Assembly: GCA_002482535.1 (NCBI GenBank)
Contig: DLGE01000007.1
Span: forward strand, 1-64,000
DNA: 64,000 nt
Direction of reading: 5' to 3'
DNA from: Peptococcaceae bacterium UBA7702
Lineage (GTDB): Bacteria > Bacillota > Dehalobacteriia > UBA7702
Part shown: positions 18,353 to 27,048 of the stretch, one piece after another
How the letters are laid out: each line of letters begins with the position of its first letter
Position numbering within the stretch: the stretch's first letter is position 1
Notes under the pieces: model-generated
What the model was told of the DNA's origin: nothing
Database searches by the model: none
The model's input: only the letters and a program-made list of their open reading frames with translations
Program-made: the position numbers and the translations under genes

Positions 18353-19589
18353 GAGCAGTTTCTCCGATTTTCTTAAAGGCCAAACAGGCATTGTGACCGC
18401 CGAAACCAAGGGATGCGGACAAAGCCACTTCAATTTCAGCCTTTCTTGCTTTATGGGGAACGTAGTCGAGGTCGCATTCGGGGTCGGGATGGGTCAGGTG
18501 GATGGTGGGAGGTACCATGCCTTCCCTCAGGGCCAAAATGGCGGCGACGGCTTCCACGGCGCCGGCGGCCCCCAGCATGTGGCCGGTCATGGATTTGGTG
18601 GAACTGATCAGGCTGCGATAGGCCCGTTCTTCCCCCAAGGCTTTTTTAATGGCCAGGGTTTCCCCCTTGTCGTTCATCGGCGTACCGGTGCCGTGGGCGT
18701 TGATATAAATACGATCCGTATCGATCCGCGCCTCAGCAAAGGCGTCGGCCAAGGCCCTGGCGCCGCCCTCGGCGTCGGGATGGGGAGCGGTCATATGATA
18801 AGCGTCACAGGTGGAACCGTAACCGCAAAGTTCCGCGTAGATTTTAGCGCCCCGGGCTGCGGCGTGTTCGTAGGTTTCTAAAATCAGCGCTCCCGCCCCT
18901 TCCCCGATGACAAAACCGCCGCGGCGGGCGTCAAAAGGCAGCGACGCCGCCATCGGGTCCGTAGACAAGGACAAGGCCTGCATATTGGTGAAACCGGCAA
19001 CGGCCAGGGCGTTAATCGCCGCCTCGGCGCCACCGGCAATCATCACCTCGGCATAACCGTGGCGGATGGCCCGCAGTGCCTCACCAATGGCGTTGCTCCC
19101 GGAAGCGCAGGCGGTGACCGCCGGTGTCGCCGCATTTTTGCAGCCGAAACGCATGGCGATCATCCCCGCCGCCATATTGGCGATCATCATCGGTACAAAG
19201 AAAGGGGAAACTCTACGGGGCCCTTTGGCCAATAACTTGGCGTGTTCATCAACAAGGGTATTGATCCCGCCGATGCCGGTGCCGAAAGAAACGCCGAAAC
19301 GTTCCGGCGCCACAGTTTCAGCGACACCGCTGTCGGCCATGGCCTGGATGGCGGCGGCCATGGCGTATTGGGTATATAGATCGCTATGGGCAGCGTCGAT
19401 CTTATCCATATAGGATAAGGGATCAAAATCCTTTACTTCGGCGGCGACTTTTACTTTAAAGTCCGCGGTGTCGAATTTCGTGATGGCGCCAATGCCGCAT
19501 TCACCGGCCTTCAAACGAGACCAAAAAGTATCTTTATCATTCCCCAAGGGCGTGACGACGCCCATACCGGTAACAACCACTCGGTTCAT
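18345..19589 (-). CDS. fabF: Beta-ketoacyl-ACP synthase II
   Basis: The product has 414 aa. The catalytic Cys161 lies in TACASGSNAIG, with the two His in NAHGTGTPMND and KSMTGHMLGAAG. It catalyses the elongating condensation of fatty acid synthesis. Its start overlaps the thioesterase stop as ATGA. Eleventh gene of the acpP-led operon, followed by a second paralogue. Confidence 0.9.
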   Translation of the reverse strand: MNRVVVTGMGVVTPLGNDKDTFWSRLKAGECGIGAITKFDTADFKVKVAAEVKDFDPLSYMDKIDAAHSDLYTQYAMAAAIQAMADSGVAETVAPERFGVSFGTGIGGINTLVDEHAKLLAKGPRRVSPFFVPMMIANMAAGMIAMRFGCKNAATPAVTACASGSNAIGEALRAIRHGYAEVMIAGGAEAAINALAVAGFTNMQALSLSTDPMAASLPFDARRGGFVIGEGAGALILETYEHAAARGAKIYAELCGYGSTCDAYHMTAPHPDAEGGARALADAFAEARIDTDRIYINAHGTGTPMNDKGETLAIKKALGEERAYRSLISSTKSMTGHMLGAAGAVEAVAAILALREGMVPPTIHLTHPDPECDLDYVPHKARKAEIEVALSASLGFGGHNACLAFKKIGETAHA

Positions 19590-20062
19590 GTCCTTCTCCT
19601 TTTTCCTGTTCCCTGCTTTTCTTCATTGCCGGCAAAACCGGCAAACCTGCTCTGGGCTGCGGCGTAAAAATCGGGACGACGCTTTTGCAGATTCAGCGGC
19701 CTTTTGCTGACAGCATCGAGAAAGCAGTGGCCGCTTTCTCCCTTGACCGCCAATTTCCGCTCTTTTTCGGTGTATATCTCATATCGAAAAACAGCGCGTA
19801 TGCCGTTGAACGATACGAGGGAGGTAACGATTTCCGCGGTTTCGCCAAAGGTCAGGGGCAGCAGATACGCCACATCCACATGGGTCACCGGCATCCAAAT
19901 GCCGTCTTTTTCCAGTTCCGCGTAGGGCAAACCCCACTGATCCATGAAATCGATCCGGGCCTCTTCAAACCAACGAACGTGGTTGGCGTGATGAACGATG
20001 CCCATCTGATCGGTTTCGTAATAATGAACCCTGCGCAAATAGGGTTTCTTTTCATGTTTCAT
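19586..20062 (-). CDS. Hotdog-fold acyl-ACP/acyl-CoA thioesterase (YbgC/FadM-like)
   Basis: A 158-aa 4-hydroxybenzoyl-CoA-thioesterase-like protein. The motif YYETDQMGIVHHANHVRWFE carries the catalytic Asp and the His pair near residues 17-28. Placement between accA and fabF suggests release of acyl chains from ACP or CoA in the fatty acid pathway. The C-terminal ~30 residues are basic and poorly conserved. It starts three bases after accA. Confidence 0.82.
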   Translation of the reverse strand: MKHEKKPYLRRVHYYETDQMGIVHHANHVRWFEEARIDFMDQWGLPYAELEKDGIWMPVTHVDVAYLLPLTFGETAEIVTSLVSFNGIRAVFRYEIYTEKERKLAVKGESGHCFLDAVSKRPLNLQKRRPDFYAAAQSRFAGFAGNEEKQGTGKRRRT

Positions 20063-20065
20063 CTA

Positions 20066-20899
20066 TCATTGATCCTTTGATTGGTCATTTGATTTTTCGT
20101 TTTGTCCGCTGTTGCCGCTTCCCGTACCGATGCGGCGAAAACGTTTGTACCGGTTTTCCGTCAAAACATCCACGGAAAGGGTCGCGAGCTCCGCCAATTC
20201 CGCGGCGATTTTTTCCCGCAGACCGTCGTAAAAGTCTACTTTGCCGATTTCCTTTTCACTGACGACGCTCTCGATAACCTTCATCCGCTGGGCATCTTTG
20301 GCGGTGAGTTTCAGGCATTCTGCGGCATCGGCAGCACGGGAGGCGTCCTTCCAAAGGATGCTGGCGCAGCCTTCGGGGGAAATCACCGAATAGATGGCGT
20401 TTTCCAGCATCCAGACGCGGTCCGCCACGCCCAGGGCCAGAGCGCCGCCGCTGCCGCCTTCGCCGACGAGAATCGAGATCACCGGAGTTTTCAGGGCCAT
20501 CATCTCCATTAAATTTTCGGCGATGGCCTGTCCTTGGCCGCGTTCCTCGGCTTCGACGCCGCAATAGGCTCCGGAGGTATCGAGGAAACAAACGACGGGA
20601 CGCTTGAATTTTTCCGCCTGTTTCATCAGGCGCAAGGCCTTGCGGTAGCCTTCGGGACCGGGTGCGCCGAAATTGCGGTACATGCGGTCTTTGGCGCCAT
20701 GGCCCTTTTCGATGGCGATCACCGTCACCGGCATTGCGTCAAGGAGGGCGATACCCCCGACAATGGCCGGGTCGTCTTTGGCCCGGCGGTCGCCGTGGAG
20801 CTCGTAAAATTCCGTAAAGATGTGTTCAATATAATCTTTGCCGGTAGGACGGTGGTTGGAACGAGCGGTTTTCACGTGATCAAAGGCTTTTTCCGTCAT
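20066..20899 (-). CDS. accA: Acetyl-CoA carboxylase carboxyltransferase subunit alpha
   Basis: The protein has 277 aa; with AccD it transfers the carboxyl group from biotin to acetyl-CoA. Recognisable segments are ELHGDRRAKDDPAIVGG, FGAPGPEGYRKALRLM, FLDTSGAYCGVEAEERGQ and the oxyanion region GEGGSGGALALGVAD. It is shorter than E. coli AccA because the N-terminal helical extension is reduced, which is common in Firmicutes. It overlaps accD as ATGA. The Gln/Ser/Asn-rich tail is not conserved. Confidence 0.92.
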   Translation of the reverse strand: MTEKAFDHVKTARSNHRPTGKDYIEHIFTEFYELHGDRRAKDDPAIVGGIALLDAMPVTVIAIEKGHGAKDRMYRNFGAPGPEGYRKALRLMKQAEKFKRPVVCFLDTSGAYCGVEAEERGQGQAIAENLMEMMALKTPVISILVGEGGSGGALALGVADRVWMLENAIYSVISPEGCASILWKDASRAADAAECLKLTAKDAQRMKVIESVVSEKEIGKVDFYDGLREKIAAELAELATLSVDVLTENRYKRFRRIGTGSGNSGQNEKSNDQSKDQ

Positions 20900-21762
20900 T
20901 TCGTTTCCTCCTTGCCATGAAACCGCAGCAGGCGGCCAATGACTTGCCGCTGTTCACTCCGGGGAACCACATCGTCGATGAATCCGTGTTCCAGTAAAAA
21001 CTCCGCGGTCTGAAAGCCCTGAGGCAGCTTCTTTCTGGTGGTCTGCTCGATAACCCGGGCGCCGGCAAAGGCCACGGTGGCCTTGGGTTCTGCCAAAATG
21101 ATGTCCCCCTCCATGGCAAAACTGGCGGTGACCCCGCCGGTGGTGGGGTCCGTCAGAACGGGAAGATAGAACAGGCCCGCGTCACTGTGGCGCTTGACGG
21201 CGCCGCTGATTTTGGCCATCTGCATCAGGGAAAGAATCCCTTCCTGCATCCGGGCGCCACCGGAAACGGTGAAGCCCACCACGGGTAAGCGCTGATCCTT
21301 GGCGTACTCAAAGAGGCGGGTAATCTTTTCCCCCACCGCCGTACCCATGCTGCCCATCATAAAAAAGGGCTCCATGATAAAGAGGCAACAAGCTTCTCCC
21401 TCTACGGTAGCTTTGCCGCAAATCACCGCTTCCTTTTCTCCGGCCACGTTCTCTGTCAACGTCAATTTTTGGCGATAGCCGGGAAAGGACAGGGGATCTT
21501 CTGTTTGCAGGTCATGGTCCATTTCCTGAAAACTGCCGGGATCGGCAAAGAAATGCAGGCGCTGACGGGCATTCAGGCGAAAATGATGCCCGCAGTTGGC
21601 GCAACAATGATGATTCGCCCACAGCTGGCTTAAAGGCACCTGACGATGGCAGTTGGGGCAGGATTCCGACGGCTCATTTTCGTCGGGGGCGATGGGAACC
21701 GCCTGGCGGCCCCCTTTTTCCAGTTCATTTTTGGGTTGAAAGGTAAATTTAATAAAAGTCAA
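20896..21762 (-). CDS. accD: Acetyl-CoA carboxylase carboxyltransferase subunit beta
   Basis: The protein has 288 aa. A four-Cys zinc ribbon (CPNC near residue 36 and CANC near 55) precedes the carboxyltransferase domain, with the GGARMQEG motif near 175 and DPTTGGVTASFA near 215. Partner of AccA, encoded immediately downstream. The length is normal. Confidence 0.92.
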   Translation of the reverse strand: MTFIKFTFQPKNELEKGGRQAVPIAPDENEPSESCPNCHRQVPLSQLWANHHCCANCGHHFRLNARQRLHFFADPGSFQEMDHDLQTEDPLSFPGYRQKLTLTENVAGEKEAVICGKATVEGEACCLFIMEPFFMMGSMGTAVGEKITRLFEYAKDQRLPVVGFTVSGGARMQEGILSLMQMAKISGAVKRHSDAGLFYLPVLTDPTTGGVTASFAMEGDIILAEPKATVAFAGARVIEQTTRKKLPQGFQTAEFLLEHGFIDDVVPRSEQRQVIGRLLRFHGKEETK

Positions 21763-21773
21763 AGGTTTTCACC

Positions 21774-23078
21774 TCATTTATTGAAAAAATCCAGGTTATA
21801 GTCTCCGCTCATAAAAGCGGCGCTACCGACAATGGCAATCTGTTCCGCGATGTTACTTTCCACACCTTCGATCATCAGTTCACAAAGGGCGGCTTTCATC
21901 TTACGCAACGCCTCTTCCCGGGTGTTGGCGTAAATCACCAATTTACCCAAAAGGGCATCGTAATAGGGCGTCACCTGCGCTCCCGCGGTCAAATAGGTAT
22001 CGAAACGCACAAAGGGACCGCCGGGTACGTGCAAAAAACCGACTTTCCCCGGAGCAAGGGCATTGATGCGGCATTCGATGGAAGAGCCTTTGAGATCGAT
22101 CTCCTCCTGGGAAAAATCCAGTTCAATACCACTGGCCACGCGAATCTGCCATTTGACAAGGTCAATTTGGGTCAAAGATTCGGTGACGGTATGTTCCACC
22201 TGCAACCGGACGTTCATCTCCATAAAATAAAAGTGACCGTCGCTGTCGTATAAAAATTCCAACGTACCGACGCCGACATAACCGACTTCCCCCACGGCGC
22301 GGCGGACTTTGGTAAAAATGTCCCGCCGTTGGGCGTCGTCGATGGCGGGAGAAGGCGACTCTTCAATCAGCTTTTGGTTTTTCCGCTGGATGGAACAGTC
22401 CCGCTCCCCAAGGCAAACGACGTTCCCCGCCTCATCGGCGAGAATCTGAATTTCAATATGCCTGGCCGGATAAACGTATTTTTCCATATAAACGGCGCTG
22501 TCGCCAAAAGCTGCCTCACCCTCTGCTTTGGCGGCCAAAAAAGCATTGCTTAATTCATCCTCGTTACCGACGAGGCGAATCCCGCGGCCACCACCGCCGG
22601 AGCGGGCTTTGAGCATCACCGGATAGCCGATCTTGGCCGCCGCCAGAGCAGCGTCTTTTAACGATGCCAAAACAGCGGTGCCGGGGATTCCCGTAAGACC
22701 GGCGGCGGACATGATCTCTTTCACCGCGGCCTTATCGCTGAGGCGCTCCATATTTTCCACGGTAGGGCCGATGAAGGCGATATTATTTTGAAAACACATC
22801 TTAGCAAAATGTGAATTTTCCGATAGAAAGCCGTAGCCCGGATGAACAGCCTGGGCTTTGGCGGCCAAAGCCGTACTGACGATCCGCTCTTCGTTAAGAT
22901 AGCTGTCGGCGGCGTCGGCTTCGCCGATGCAATAACTTTCATCGGCCAAGGCCACATGAAGAGATTCCGCGTCGGCTTTGGAATAGACGGCCACCGTGGC
23001 AATGCCCATTTCCTTGCAGGCGCGGATAATGCGAACGGCGATCTCTCCTCTATTCGCGATCAATATCTTTGAATACAC
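21774..23078 (-). CDS. accC: Biotin carboxylase subunit of acetyl-CoA carboxylase
   Basis: The protein has 434 aa with an ATP-grasp fold. The N-terminal ILIANRGEIAVRIIRACKE, the glycine-rich ATP loop GGGGRGIRLV near 163, the metal-binding FMEMNVRLQVEHTVTE near 285 and a biotin carboxylase C-terminal domain are all visible. It carboxylates the biotin on AccB using ATP and bicarbonate. It starts one base after fabZ. Confidence 0.93.
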   Translation of the reverse strand: MYSKILIANRGEIAVRIIRACKEMGIATVAVYSKADAESLHVALADESYCIGEADAADSYLNEERIVSTALAAKAQAVHPGYGFLSENSHFAKMCFQNNIAFIGPTVENMERLSDKAAVKEIMSAAGLTGIPGTAVLASLKDAALAAAKIGYPVMLKARSGGGGRGIRLVGNEDELSNAFLAAKAEGEAAFGDSAVYMEKYVYPARHIEIQILADEAGNVVCLGERDCSIQRKNQKLIEESPSPAIDDAQRRDIFTKVRRAVGEVGYVGVGTLEFLYDSDGHFYFMEMNVRLQVEHTVTESLTQIDLVKWQIRVASGIELDFSQEEIDLKGSSIECRINALAPGKVGFLHVPGGPFVRFDTYLTAGAQVTPYYDALLGKLVIYANTREEALRKMKAALCELMIEGVESNIAEQIAIVGSAAFMSGDYNLDFFNK

Positions 23079-23079
23079 G

Positions 23080-23496
23080 TTATTCTCCTAAAATCGCAAA
23101 GGAAAACGCTGCGCTGACACAGAGCTTCCCTCTTACCGTGCCCTTGCCTTCGGCAAAATAAAAGGGCGGTTTCGCTTTTGTGATTCTGCATTCTGTTTCC
23201 AAAACGTCCCCCGGTCTCACGGGAGATTTGAAGCGCACATTGTTCAAACCGGTGTACATTGGCGTTTTATCCTTGGTCGTCTCCCCGCGCAAAAGCACAC
23301 AAGCGGATTGGGCGAGAATTTCACAGAGGATCACGCCGGGAACCACCGGGTTACCGGGGAAATGACCTTTTAAAAACCATTCGTCGCCACGGACAGTGTA
23401 TTTGCCGTAGGCACTGTCTGCCACCTGCTCCGCTTCGTCAAGAAGCAGCATATTGTCGCGGTGAGGCAGTATTTTTTTGATTTCTTCCTGATCCAT
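23080..23496 (-). CDS. fabZ: 3-hydroxyacyl-ACP dehydratase
   Basis: A 138-aa hotdog-fold dehydratase. LPHRDNMLLLD and GHFPGNPVVPGVILCEILAQ carry the catalytic His and Glu of FabZ. It removes water from 3-hydroxyacyl-ACP. It sits between accB and accC with gaps of four and one bases. Confidence 0.92.
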   Translation of the reverse strand: MDQEEIKKILPHRDNMLLLDEAEQVADSAYGKYTVRGDEWFLKGHFPGNPVVPGVILCEILAQSACVLLRGETTKDKTPMYTGLNNVRFKSPVRPGDVLETECRITKAKPPFYFAEGKGTVRGKLCVSAAFSFAILGE

Positions 23497-23500
23497 GCCG

Positions 23501-23923
23501 CTACTCCTTTTTCAAACGGAAAAGTCTCTGCCCGTAATCGACCACCTGGTTGTTGGCCACGGAAATTTCGCTGATGATGCCGTCTTCCTCGGCGGTGATC
23601 TCGTTCATCAGCTTCATCGCTTCGATGATGCAGAGCACATCGCCTTTTTTCACCGCGTCCCCTACCTGAACGAAGGGGGCTGCGTCTTCCGCAGGGGCGG
23701 CGTAAAACACGCCCACCAGGGGAGAATAAATAGCGTGATCATCTTCGGGGCTTTCTGCGGGGACCACCGGCAACACTGTTTCCTGAGATAGGCTCACGTT
23801 CCCCGACGGGTTTCGCTCCAAACGTACCATACAGCCATTTTCGCTGATTTCCAGCCCGGTCAGACCGAGTTCCGTCATCAACGCCGCATATTTTCGTATT
23901 TTCTTTTCTTGCATTTTTTCCAT
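23501..23923 (-). CDS. accB: Biotin carboxyl carrier protein
   Basis: The protein has 140 aa. The C-terminal biotinyl domain (about 70-138) holds the biotinylation motif EAMKLMN near residue 107. The N-terminal ~40 residues are the usual helical AccB leader, followed by a short Ser/Pro/Asp linker. It ends in TAG, in an organism that apparently reads some UAG codons as pyrrolysine. Confidence 0.92.
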   Translation of the reverse strand: MEKMQEKKIRKYAALMTELGLTGLEISENGCMVRLERNPSGNVSLSQETVLPVVPAESPEDDHAIYSPLVGVFYAAPAEDAAPFVQVGDAVKKGDVLCIIEAMKLMNEITAEEDGIISEISVANNQVVDYGQRLFRLKKE

Positions 23924-23955
23924 AAAATCTTCCTTTTGCTGTCTTAAGCCGAGGT

Positions 23956-24693
23956 TTAAATGGCGAGACCGCCGTCAACCCGCAGGACTTCGCCGGTGAT
24001 GTAATCGGCGCCGCTGTCCGCCAAAAACGCGGCGGCGGCAGCGACATCGTCAACGCTGCCCATGCGTTTCAAGGGAATGCTCGCCACAAAAGGATCGGTT
24101 TCGTCAAAAGATTTCGTCATCTCAGTCTGAATAAAACCCGGCGCAATGGCGTTGCAGGTAATATTTCTCCCTGCCAATTCCCTGGCCACGCTCTTTGTAA
24201 GACCGATTAAGCCTGCTTTAGAGGCGGCGTAGTTGGCCTGTCCCCCATTGCCCATCAGCCCCGCGATGGAGCTGATATTGATGATCTTGCCGCCCTTATT
24301 GCGGATCATCAGCGGTGTGACGTGGCGGATCAGGTGAAAGGCGCCTTTTAGGTTGACGGCAAGCACATCGTCAAAGTCGCTTTCCTTCATCACGGCAACA
24401 AGGCCGTCTCTGGTGATCCCGGCATTGTTGACGAGGATATCAACGGTACCGAAATCCTCTTTCACCGCGGCGACGGTGGCTTTCACCCCTGCAAAATCAG
24501 TGACATCGCAACCGTAAAACGCCGCCTTCACCTTATATTCTTCCTGTATACAGTTGGCTAACCCCTGCCCTTCGCCGCTGTCCGCCAAATCGACAAGAGC
24601 GATCTGGGCGCCGAGAGCGGCAAGTTTTTGGGCAATCGCCTTGCCGATGCCCCGGGAAGCGCCGGTGATGAGGGCTATTTTTCCGTTCAACAT
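23956..24693 (-). CDS. fabG: 3-oxoacyl-ACP reductase
   Basis: A 245-aa short-chain dehydrogenase. It has the NADPH-binding TGASRGIGKAIA near residue 12, NNAGITRDG near 87, catalytic Ser (INISSIAG) and YAASKAG with Tyr and Lys near 152-156, and the C-terminal ITGEVLRVDGG typical of FabG. It overlaps fabD by seven bases; accB follows after a 32-base gap. Confidence 0.93.
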   Translation of the reverse strand: MLNGKIALITGASRGIGKAIAQKLAALGAQIALVDLADSGEGQGLANCIQEEYKVKAAFYGCDVTDFAGVKATVAAVKEDFGTVDILVNNAGITRDGLVAVMKESDFDDVLAVNLKGAFHLIRHVTPLMIRNKGGKIINISSIAGLMGNGGQANYAASKAGLIGLTKSVARELAGRNITCNAIAPGFIQTEMTKSFDETDPFVASIPLKRMGSVDDVAAAAAFLADSGADYITGEVLRVDGGLAI

Positions 24694-25613
24694 GATTTGA
24701 CCTCCGCTAAGGTTTCCTGAAAACTTTTGTAATCTTCTACGTGGAGGGTGCGTACATCACCGTTGATCTTTTTGATCAGACCGCAAAGGGTGGTTTTCGG
24801 CCCCAATTCAATAAAGGTATCGGCACCGGCGGTGATCATCGATTCAACGCACTGCTGCCAGCGTACCGCATGGCTGATCTGCTTTGACAGACCCTCCCGG
24901 TAAGCGGTGCCAGCATCGGCGTAGCGCTCCCCACTGTAATTGGCATAGAGAGGTATTTCCGCTGCTTTCATTGGATAAGCGGCCAACACCTCCGCAAAAG
25001 ACGCGGCGGCCGATTCCATCAAAGGGGTGTGAAAGGCTCCCTTGACCTTTAAGGGTAGTCCCCTGCCGCCGGCGGTTTTGACCTCTTTGGCAAAGAGAGA
25101 CAATTCTTCTTCTAAACCGGCGACCACAAGTTGACCCGGGCAATTATAATTGACGGGATAAACGTGGTCATAATGGGAGCACAGCTCTTCCACAGTCTTT
25201 GGCGCAAGTTTCAGCACAGCGATCATACCGCTGTTTACCGCCTCCGCCGCAGACTGCATCAGTTGTCCCCGTGTAGTCACGATGCCAAAACCCTCCGCCG
25301 CCGTGACAACGCCGGCATAGGTTAAGGCCGCGATTTCCCCCAAGGAAAAGCCGGCGGTCATATCACAGGCTACCCCGGCGTCCCGCAGCGCCTTTGCGGC
25401 GGCCCATTCCACCGCGAACATACAAGGTTGGGTATTCGCCGTTTCCGTCAGTTCCTCCTCACTGCCGAAAAAGCACTGTTCTGAGGTGCCGGGCCGAAGG
25501 GCATCAAGGGCCGCAAAAGACGCGGCGGCAGAAGGTAAATGATCGCAAAGATCTTTGCCCATGCCGGGGTATTGGGCACCCTGACCGGGGAAAACAAAGG
25601 CTATTTTACCCAT
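24687..25613 (-). CDS. fabD: Malonyl-CoA:ACP transacylase
   Basis: The protein has 308 aa. The N-terminal FVFPGQGAQYPGMG and the nucleophile motif GFSLGEIAAL (Ser near residue 94) are present, as is the catalytic His in KGAFHTPLM near 200. It loads malonate onto ACP. The start overlaps the fabK end by 13 bases. Confidence 0.93.
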   Translation of the reverse strand: MGKIAFVFPGQGAQYPGMGKDLCDHLPSAAASFAALDALRPGTSEQCFFGSEEELTETANTQPCMFAVEWAAAKALRDAGVACDMTAGFSLGEIAALTYAGVVTAAEGFGIVTTRGQLMQSAAEAVNSGMIAVLKLAPKTVEELCSHYDHVYPVNYNCPGQLVVAGLEEELSLFAKEVKTAGGRGLPLKVKGAFHTPLMESAAASFAEVLAAYPMKAAEIPLYANYSGERYADAGTAYREGLSKQISHAVRWQQCVESMITAGADTFIELGPKTTLCGLIKKINGDVRTLHVEDYKSFQETLAEVKSC

Positions 25614-26545
25614 TGGGCAGCTCCTTTCAAAAGGGGTTCCGCCTCATCGATTACTTCCCGGATGATCTCCGCGGCAGGCTGTTCTTTATGGACCAGGGAA
25701 ACGATTTGCCCCGCCAGGAAACAGCCTCTTTTCACGTCGCCTTCGGTGACCGCAATTTTCAAAACGCCTTCTGCCATTTTTTCCAAATCAGCATCGGAAA
25801 TATCCGAATATTCCGCTTTCAGGTAATCCCGGGAGAATTGGTTTTTCAGGCTGCGCACAGCATGACCCAAACGACTGCCGGTCACCATCGTGGCGCGGTC
25901 TCCCGCCTCCAATATTTTATCCTTATAATTTCTGTGTATGGTACATTCATGGGCCGCCAAAAAACGGGTCCCCATCTGCACGCCGCAGGCCCCTAACATC
26001 AGCGCAGCGGCAAAACCGCGGCCGTCGGCAATGCCGCCGGCGGCCAACAGAGGCAGATCGGTGGCGTCAGCCAACTGGGGGATTAAGGCCATGGTGGTCA
26101 GTTCTCCGATGTGACCGCCGCTTTCCGAGCCTTCACCAATCAGTGCGGTGGCGCCGGCCCGGGCCATCAGCTTCGCGTGGGCCACCGAAGCGACCACGGG
26201 AATGACCTTGATCCCGGCTGCATGCCACAGATCCATGTATTTTCCGGGGTTGCCGGCGCCGGTGGTAACCACCGCCACCTTTTCCTCGGCAGCGACTTTT
26301 GCCACCTCGGCGGCAAAAGGACTCATCAACATAATGTTAACGCCAAAGGGCTTATCGGTGGCAGCTGCGGCAATTTGTATCTGCTCCCGCACATACTCGC
26401 CTGGGGCATTGCCGCCGGCAATGATCCCAAGGCCGCCGCCGTTGCTTACCGCCGCCGCCAGCCGGCCATCGGAAATCCAGGCCATGGCCCCTTGGAACAG
26501 AGGATATTCGATGTGGATTAAATCACAAAGCCTTGATTGAATCAT
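25601..26545 (-). CDS. fabK: FMN-dependent enoyl-ACP reductase II
   Basis: The protein has 314 aa from ATG 26545 (MIQSRLCDL), five bases after the acpP stop. It is a nitronate monooxygenase-like flavoprotein: IEYPLFQGAMAWISDG, GGGLGIIAGG, a GEGSESGGHIGE motif and the LLAAGGIADGRG phosphate-binding segment. Position inside a fab operon supports FabK rather than a nitronate monooxygenase. The frame extends 15 codons upstream but would overlap acpP. It ends in TAG. Confidence 0.88.
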   Translation of the reverse strand: MIQSRLCDLIHIEYPLFQGAMAWISDGRLAAAVSNGGGLGIIAGGNAPGEYVREQIQIAAAATDKPFGVNIMLMSPFAAEVAKVAAEEKVAVVTTGAGNPGKYMDLWHAAGIKVIPVVASVAHAKLMARAGATALIGEGSESGGHIGELTTMALIPQLADATDLPLLAAGGIADGRGFAAALMLGACGVQMGTRFLAAHECTIHRNYKDKILEAGDRATMVTGSRLGHAVRSLKNQFSRDYLKAEYSDISDADLEKMAEGVLKIAVTEGDVKRGCFLAGQIVSLVHKEQPAAEIIREVIDEAEPLLKGAAQWVK

Positions 26546-26549
26546 ACGC

Positions 26550-26777
26550 TTAACCCATATATTTTTCTTCGATGTAACGGGCAAGCTCACCCACGGTTTC
26601 TACTTTTTCTTCCAACTCGATTTCGCGACCGATTTTGTCTTCGAGATTCATCAGCATTTCCACGGTATCCAGAGAATCGATGCCCAGGTCGGCGAAAGTG
26701 CTTTCCGCTTTGATTTCGGAAACCTCGCAATCGTTTCTTTCCGCAATCAGCGCCGCAATGGCCTCAAAAATATTCAT
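26550..26777 (-). CDS. acpP: Acyl carrier protein
   Basis: A 75-aa acidic carrier. The 4'-phosphopantetheine Ser lies in the motif LGIDSLDTVEML near residue 35. First gene of the fatty acid operon, with an AGGAGG site about eight bases before the ATG. Confidence 0.95.
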   Translation of the reverse strand: MNIFEAIAALIAERNDCEVSEIKAESTFADLGIDSLDTVEMLMNLEDKIGREIELEEKVETVGELARYIEEKYMG

Positions 26778-26896
26778 GATAGAATCCTCCTATGTCATTC
26801 ATTTCTTTTCAGGGTCTTACCGGCTTTTACCAGGCGCGACCTTGACGTTGCCGAAGAAGGTCCCACTCCTGGTTATCACCGTTAACCATGTATGAG

Positions 26897-26925
26897 ATTA
26901 TAACCGCTTTTTTTTCATATGTCAA
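26897..26925 (-). promoter_or_regulatory. Consensus promoter of the fatty acid operon
   Basis: On the minus strand TTGACA (26920-26925) and TATAAT (26897-26902) are both perfect and separated by 17 bases. Transcription should start near 26889, giving a ~110-base leader before acpP. Confidence 0.85.
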
Positions 26926-26946
26926 TGCATAAAGAAGGGATATTTG

Positions 26947-26997
26947 TGTCAAAGATGATCGTCTTGATTTGACAGACACCGCAAAATCGCTTAAACT
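26947..26997 (+). promoter_or_regulatory. Promoter of the TetR regulator overlapping a candidate operator
   Basis: TTGACA (26969-26974), 17 bases, then TAAACT (26992-26997) faces the tetR gene. The inverted repeat TGTCAAA (26947-26953) / TTTGACA (26968-26974) overlaps the -35 and lies 21 bases from the -35 of the divergent fab promoter. It could be the binding site of the regulator (inference). Confidence 0.6.
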
Positions 26998-27048
26998 ATT
27001 TCCAATATTACAGTGGCGCCGGTGAGATCCGGCGGCGAGGTGGAAACA

